Shown here in pieces: positions 6,251-8,330 of a DNA stretch of 8,330 bases; within the stretch, counting starts at the first letter, position 1; each line of letters opens with the position of its first letter. The stretch is from Candidatus Hydromicrobium americanum. GTDB taxonomy: Bacteria; Actinomycetota; Humimicrobiia; Humimicrobiales; Humimicrobiaceae. The position numbers and the translations under genes are program-made. The stretch is taken from positions 1 to 8,330 of the forward strand of contig PEXF01000089.1 in NCBI GenBank assembly GCA_002779205.1, read 5' to 3'. The notes beneath the pieces were generated by a model. That model did no database searches. It had not been told where the DNA came from and saw nothing but the letters and a program-made list of their open reading frames with translations.

Positions 6251-6502
6251 ATGAACAAACTTGAAAAAACATTATTAAAAATTTTAAGCGGATCTTCAGA
6301 TGAAGATATTTCTTTTTCAGAGTTATATAGTATGTTAAAATACTTAGGTTTTGAAGAACGGATAAAAGGTAGCCATCATATTTTTTTTAAAGATGGCATA
6401 GAGGAGATTCTTAATATACAACTGAAGAAATCCAAGGCTAAGCCTTATCAAGTAAAACAGGTAAGGAATATTATATTAAAATATAGAATTAGAGGTGAAT
6501 GA
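6251..6502 (+). CDS. hicA: HicA-family mRNA interferase toxin (second pair)
   Basis: An 83-residue protein. After a 20-residue leader it shows SFSELYSMLKYLGFEERIKGSH, with the catalytic-type histidine in GSHHIFF (H42/H43), then an EEILNIQ strand, a KSKAKPY segment and a C-terminal helix VKQVRNIILKYRI. This is the longer form of HicA, distinct from the 73-residue toxin at 4260, so the pairs are not recent duplicates. It precedes its antitoxin with a 4-bp overlap (ATGA, 6499-6502). No ribosome site precedes the ATG, and a TATAAT lies just upstream, so the transcript may be leaderless. It lies 62 bp after the nucleotidyltransferase fusion, which could also read into it. The toxin role is inferred from the family. 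Confidence 0.88.
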   Translation: MNKLEKTLLKILSGSSDEDISFSELYSMLKYLGFEERIKGSHHIFFKDGIEEILNIQLKKSKAKPYQVKQVRNIILKYRIRGE

Positions 6503-6711
6503 TGTTTAAATATGAGATTATTATTTATTGGAGCAAAGAGGACAAGGCATATATTGCGGAGGTACCTGAACTGCCGGGATGTATGGCAGATGGATCATCG
6601 TATAAAGAAGTCCTTGAAAATATTACTCAAATAATTGAGGAATGGATTGAAACTGCAAAGGAACTGGGCCGTAAGATTCCTGAACCTAAAGGCCGGTTGA
6701 TATATGCTTGA
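6499..6711 (+). CDS. hicB: HicB-family antitoxin (second pair)
   Basis: A 70-residue protein with the core HicB fold: YEIIIYWSKEDKAYIAEVPE, LPGCMADGSSYKEVLENITQ, IIEEWIETAKELGRKIPEP. It is a minimal HicB without a C-terminal DNA-binding domain. Two start codons overlap the hicA end: ATG 6499 and ATG 6502. GAGG at 6492-6495 lies 3 bases before the first and 6 before the second, so 6502 is slightly preferred, giving 69 residues. The overlap with the hicA stop implies coupled translation, keeping antitoxin synthesis tied to toxin synthesis. The sequence differs widely from the 4015 HicB, so cross-neutralisation is unlikely but untested. Confidence 0.9.
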   Translation: MMFKYEIIIYWSKEDKAYIAEVPELPGCMADGSSYKEVLENITQIIEEWIETAKELGRKIPEPKGRLIYA

Positions 6712-6918
6712 TAGATAATATCTTATATTTCTTAAAAAGTTGGCTGATGATTCAGCAGTTTGCAAATACTTGGCTTTGTATCTTCTTGGGTAAGTTAAAA
6801 TAATTCTAAAAGAGAATGTTACTATAAAACTATAATAAATTTTTAGAAAAGTACCTACCTATTGAATTTGAAAGTAAGAAAGATAAAATAAATTAACTTG
6901 CTTGTGGTATAAAAATAA
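6712..6918. other. Gap after hicAB with possible gene debris
   Basis: No intact gene. A weak hairpin (GCTGA/TCAGC, 6743-6756) follows hicB but lacks a U-run. A stop-free + strand segment at 6828-6896 reads FLEKYLPIEFESKKDKIN with coding-like composition but has no start codon or ribosome site. It may belong to the same broken gene as the segment at 6919-7068, in another frame. I do not recognise it. Confidence 0.35.
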
Positions 6919-7068
6919 GCATTTGAGTTGTTTGGGGCGAATGGCGGAGCCAATAAGTCTAGCGCAGACCTTATAAATCTGGAAAATGTAGAACCAGATT
7001 TAACAAACAATGAGGAAAACTCAATAAATGTAGATCTTATCTTCAGAAAGAAAATCAAAGTTATTTAA
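6919..7068 (+). pseudogene. Possible 3' remnant of an unidentified gene
   Basis: A 49-codon stop-free segment reads AFELFGANGGANKSSADLIN and then an acidic, Asn-rich stretch ending IFRKKIKVI, with TAA at 7066-7068. It has no ATG, GTG or TTG near its beginning and no ribosome site. It ends 6 bases before a strong intrinsic terminator, as a true gene end would. With the coding-like piece at 6828-6896 in another frame, this suggests a frameshifted, start-less gene. The family is unknown. Chance openness in a slightly GC-richer patch is the main alternative. Confidence 0.3.
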
Positions 7069-7074
7069 ATATAG

Positions 7075-7100
7075 AAAGCTCGGTATAATGCCGAGCTTTT
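7075..7100 (+). terminator. Intrinsic terminator
   Basis: A perfect 9-bp stem, AAAGCTCGG (7075-7083) pairing with CCGAGCTTT (7091-7099), has a 7-base loop TATAATG and is followed by a T-run (TTTT then GTGTT). It is the only strong terminator-like hairpin seen in the window and separates the hicAB/remnant block from the helix-turn-helix gene. The loop happens to contain TATAAT. Confidence 0.75.
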
Positions 7101-7134
7101 GTGTTAGAAGAGTGCTTAAATAGGATGTTCTATA

Positions 7135-7512
7135 ATGAGCAAGGATAACTTAAGAGATGGCCGGGTAAAGAATTGGTTTTATCTGGAAAATGATCTGCTG
7201 GATCGTCAAGACTTAACTATTTATGAAAAAACTGTCTATATAGTTATTGCTAGATATGTTAATGGTGAAAATAAAGCATTCCCGAGTTATGAAACCATAG
7301 CAAAAAAGGGAAGTATGGCTAAAGTCCAGGCAATGCGAGTAGTTAAGTCTTTAGTCCAAAAAGGACTTTTAAGAAAAGAATCAAGAAGAAATAAAAATAA
7401 TAAAGGTTCTACATCAAACCTATATACTTTATTAAATCCGAAACCTAAAGATAAAGGTAATATTAATAAAAAGGGGGTGGTATCTCACAGATACAGAGCT
7501 AAAAGAAATTAA
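7135..7512 (+). CDS. Helix-turn-helix replication-like protein, truncated tail
   Basis: A 125-residue protein. Residues about 10-80 form a helix-turn-helix of the HTH_36 type often found in plasmid or integrative-element replication proteins: VKNWFYLENDLLDRQDLTIYEK, FPSYETIAKKGSMAKVQAMRVV, then KGLLRKESRR. A basic linker leads to STSNLYTLLNPKP and a short tail VVSHRYRAKRN. The remnant at 3224-3462 shows that the family tail normally continues after RYP with a Pro/Gly and Asn-rich region. Here coding departs from it right after the palindrome at 7480-7494 and stops 18 bases later. The gene is therefore probably 3'-truncated, and its end overlaps the convergent PAP2-like gene by 14 bp. AGGA (7122-7125) lies 9 bases before the ATG. 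It may still bind DNA, including the GTATCT/AGATAC sites. Confidence 0.75.
   Translation: MSKDNLRDGRVKNWFYLENDLLDRQDLTIYEKTVYIVIARYVNGENKAFPSYETIAKKGSMAKVQAMRVVKSLVQKGLLRKESRRNKNNKGSTSNLYTLLNPKPKDKGNINKKGVVSHRYRAKRN
7480..7494. repeat. Iteron-like palindrome in the replication-gene tail
   Basis: GTATCTCACAGATAC has perfect 6-bp arms (GTATCT/AGATAC) around CAC. It matches the palindrome at 3287-3301 (GTATCTGACAGATAC) except for one central base, and lies at the equivalent coding position in the sister gene. Similarity between the two copies ends here, 4 bases before the stop codon of the convergent membrane-protein gene, so this is a likely recombination or truncation junction. Confidence 0.55.
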
Positions 7513-8089
7513 CAAATCCATAACGAAGATAAATAAAAAAAGTAGTTATGGATGAAATTATAGAACCTGATATCACCTGTTTGACAGTATGTCTTTTAAT
7601 CTTAACTCTAGCCCACCCTACCACAGGGATTAATGGTAGTAGAAACAGCATCCATTTACCAAACAGTATATTAAAAGTTATAACCGTAAAAGTTATCCAG
7701 GCGGTGTGCATGCTTACCTTCCAGAAATAAGTTATGATGCCAAAAATAATAGTCGAAATTATGACTATCAAAAACATAGCTTCTAAAAATAAAGGAGCTT
7801 TCAGAATATATAAAATGGAGAAACCTATTATATTACTGATAATAGTTATAATTAGCGGTTTTATCCTACCCTCTTTATTTGGAATATGCGGGTCATCTAA
7901 TACTTTCTTCCTGATTAATATATGTATATATAGGTAAGGAATTATCATTGCAAATGTCAGACATAAGAAAGCCCAGACTAATGCTTTTGCAGTATTGTCT
8001 ACTATAGCCAGACAGATAATAATGAGCATTGGAATTGAAATAATTGTCCCATCAAAAATATAAGATAATGCTTTTGCAAATTTATTCAT
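7499..8089 (-). CDS. PAP2-like integral membrane phosphatase
   Basis: A 196-residue membrane protein with about six hydrophobic spans (roughly 13-30, 35-58, 78-96, 100-122, 130-157, 172-188). Family marks of the PAP2 (phosphatidic-acid-phosphatase type 2) group: DPHIPNKEGR (66-75) in place of the first motif, WKVSMHTA with H128, and ARVKIKRHTVKQVISG with R161 and H167. The usual acidic residue after the last histidine is replaced by Q171. This fits the divergent PAP2-like subfamily, so lipid- or isoprenoid-phosphate hydrolysis is only tentative. The frame stays open 30 codons upstream of ATG 8089 (to a stop at 8180-8182) but offers no ATG, GTG or TTG, so 8089 is the start; the ribosome site (AGG 8-10 bases upstream) is weak. 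Its 3' end overlaps the convergent helix-turn-helix gene by 14 bp. Confidence 0.7.
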   Translation of the reverse strand: MNKFAKALSYIFDGTIISIPMLIIICLAIVDNTAKALVWAFLCLTFAMIIPYLYIHILIRKKVLDDPHIPNKEGRIKPLIITIISNIIGFSILYILKAPLFLEAMFLIVIISTIIFGIITYFWKVSMHTAWITFTVITFNILFGKWMLFLLPLIPVVGWARVKIKRHTVKQVISGSIISSITTFFIYLRYGFVNFF

Positions 8090-8198
8090 TACTTTGCCTG
8101 GTATCCTTTCTATATCTAAAATAGGCCCATACTTATCCGTGTGTATCGTGCTTTGATATGCTTTAACCGGTACGTTTGGTTATTAATAGTAAAAAAAT

Positions 8199-8227
8199 AT
8201 TATAAGACACTGATAACTCCATGACAG
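8199..8227 (-). promoter_or_regulatory. Sigma-70-type promoter of the PAP2-like gene
   Basis: On the minus strand, CTGTCA (8227-8222) and TATAAT (8204-8199) are separated by exactly 17 bp. Four of six -35 positions and all -10 positions match consensus. Transcription would start near 8192, giving a leader of about 100 bases before ATG 8089. The rest of 8228-8330 is AT-rich and holds nothing I can assign. Confidence 0.45.
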
Positions 8228-8330
8228 TAATAAACAAAGTTATTTAATCATTTTTATATTCATCTGATATTTTTAATAATAAAAATTAAAATCTAAAAAG
8301 ATTAAATTGTATTATTACATTTTTATATTT

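Noticed and set aside
6855..7058. 67-codon minus-strand frame
   Set aside because: The opposite strand reads more coding-like and ends at a terminator oriented for the + strand; no ribosome site supports the minus frame.
3224..7494. attL/attR direct repeats of a site-specific integration
   Set aside because: The shared 39 bp differ at four positions, all synonymous. Freshly duplicated attachment sites should be identical, and no integrase gene is present.
7548..7937. Two + strand frames of 60 and 67 codons
   Set aside because: Both are antisense to the PAP2-like membrane gene, and their hydrophobic content mirrors that gene.
1..8330. CRISPR arrays, tRNA or rRNA genes, insertion-sequence transposases
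   Set aside because: I saw no regularly spaced repeats with unique spacers, no cloverleaf-like sequence, and no transposase-like protein on either strand.

Overview
The window is AT-rich, uses ATG/GTG starts with AAGGAG- or AAAGGA-type ribosome sites, and is crowded with small defence and toxin-antitoxin genes. It looks like an accessory island or plasmid-derived segment of an AT-rich anaerobic bacterium, perhaps Firmicutes-like or Atribacterota-like. The sequence holds no rRNA or core gene, so the lineage is a guess.

Left block (1-2986, + strand): the 3' end of an unidentified gene overlaps an AbiEi-type winged-helix antitoxin/regulator. Next comes a 718-residue archaeo-eukaryotic primase plus superfamily II helicase fusion of the TOTE conflict-system type, the largest gene here and the most likely defence effector.

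Decayed block (2987-4014): about 1 kb without an intact gene. It holds the broken C-terminal half of a helix-turn-helix plasmid-replication-like gene (3224-3462), a 35-bp imperfect hairpin and a cluster of CAGATACC repeats at 22-23 bp spacing. The hairpin and the repeats share the same half-sites (GTATCT/AGATAC), which suggests a relic replication or partition region.

Cargo block (4015-6711): a hicB-hicA toxin-antitoxin pair (+); a convergent two-gene unit (-) made of a 40-residue zinc-finger microprotein whose stop codon runs into the ribosome site of a TIM-barrel sugar-isomerase/endonuclease-IV-like gene; a winged-helix/nucleotidyltransferase fusion (+); and a second pair in the opposite order, hicA-hicB (+).

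Right block (6712-8330): a possible gene remnant ending in a strong intrinsic terminator; a short helix-turn-helix gene that is the N-terminal half of the same replication-like family as the 3224-3462 remnant; and, converging on it with a 14-bp overlap, an unusual PAP2-like membrane phosphatase gene (-) with its own promoter.

The two replication-gene copies flank the cargo block. Over 39 shared coding bases they differ only at four synonymous third positions. They therefore look like two diverged alleles of once-functional genes, not a recently duplicated attachment site.
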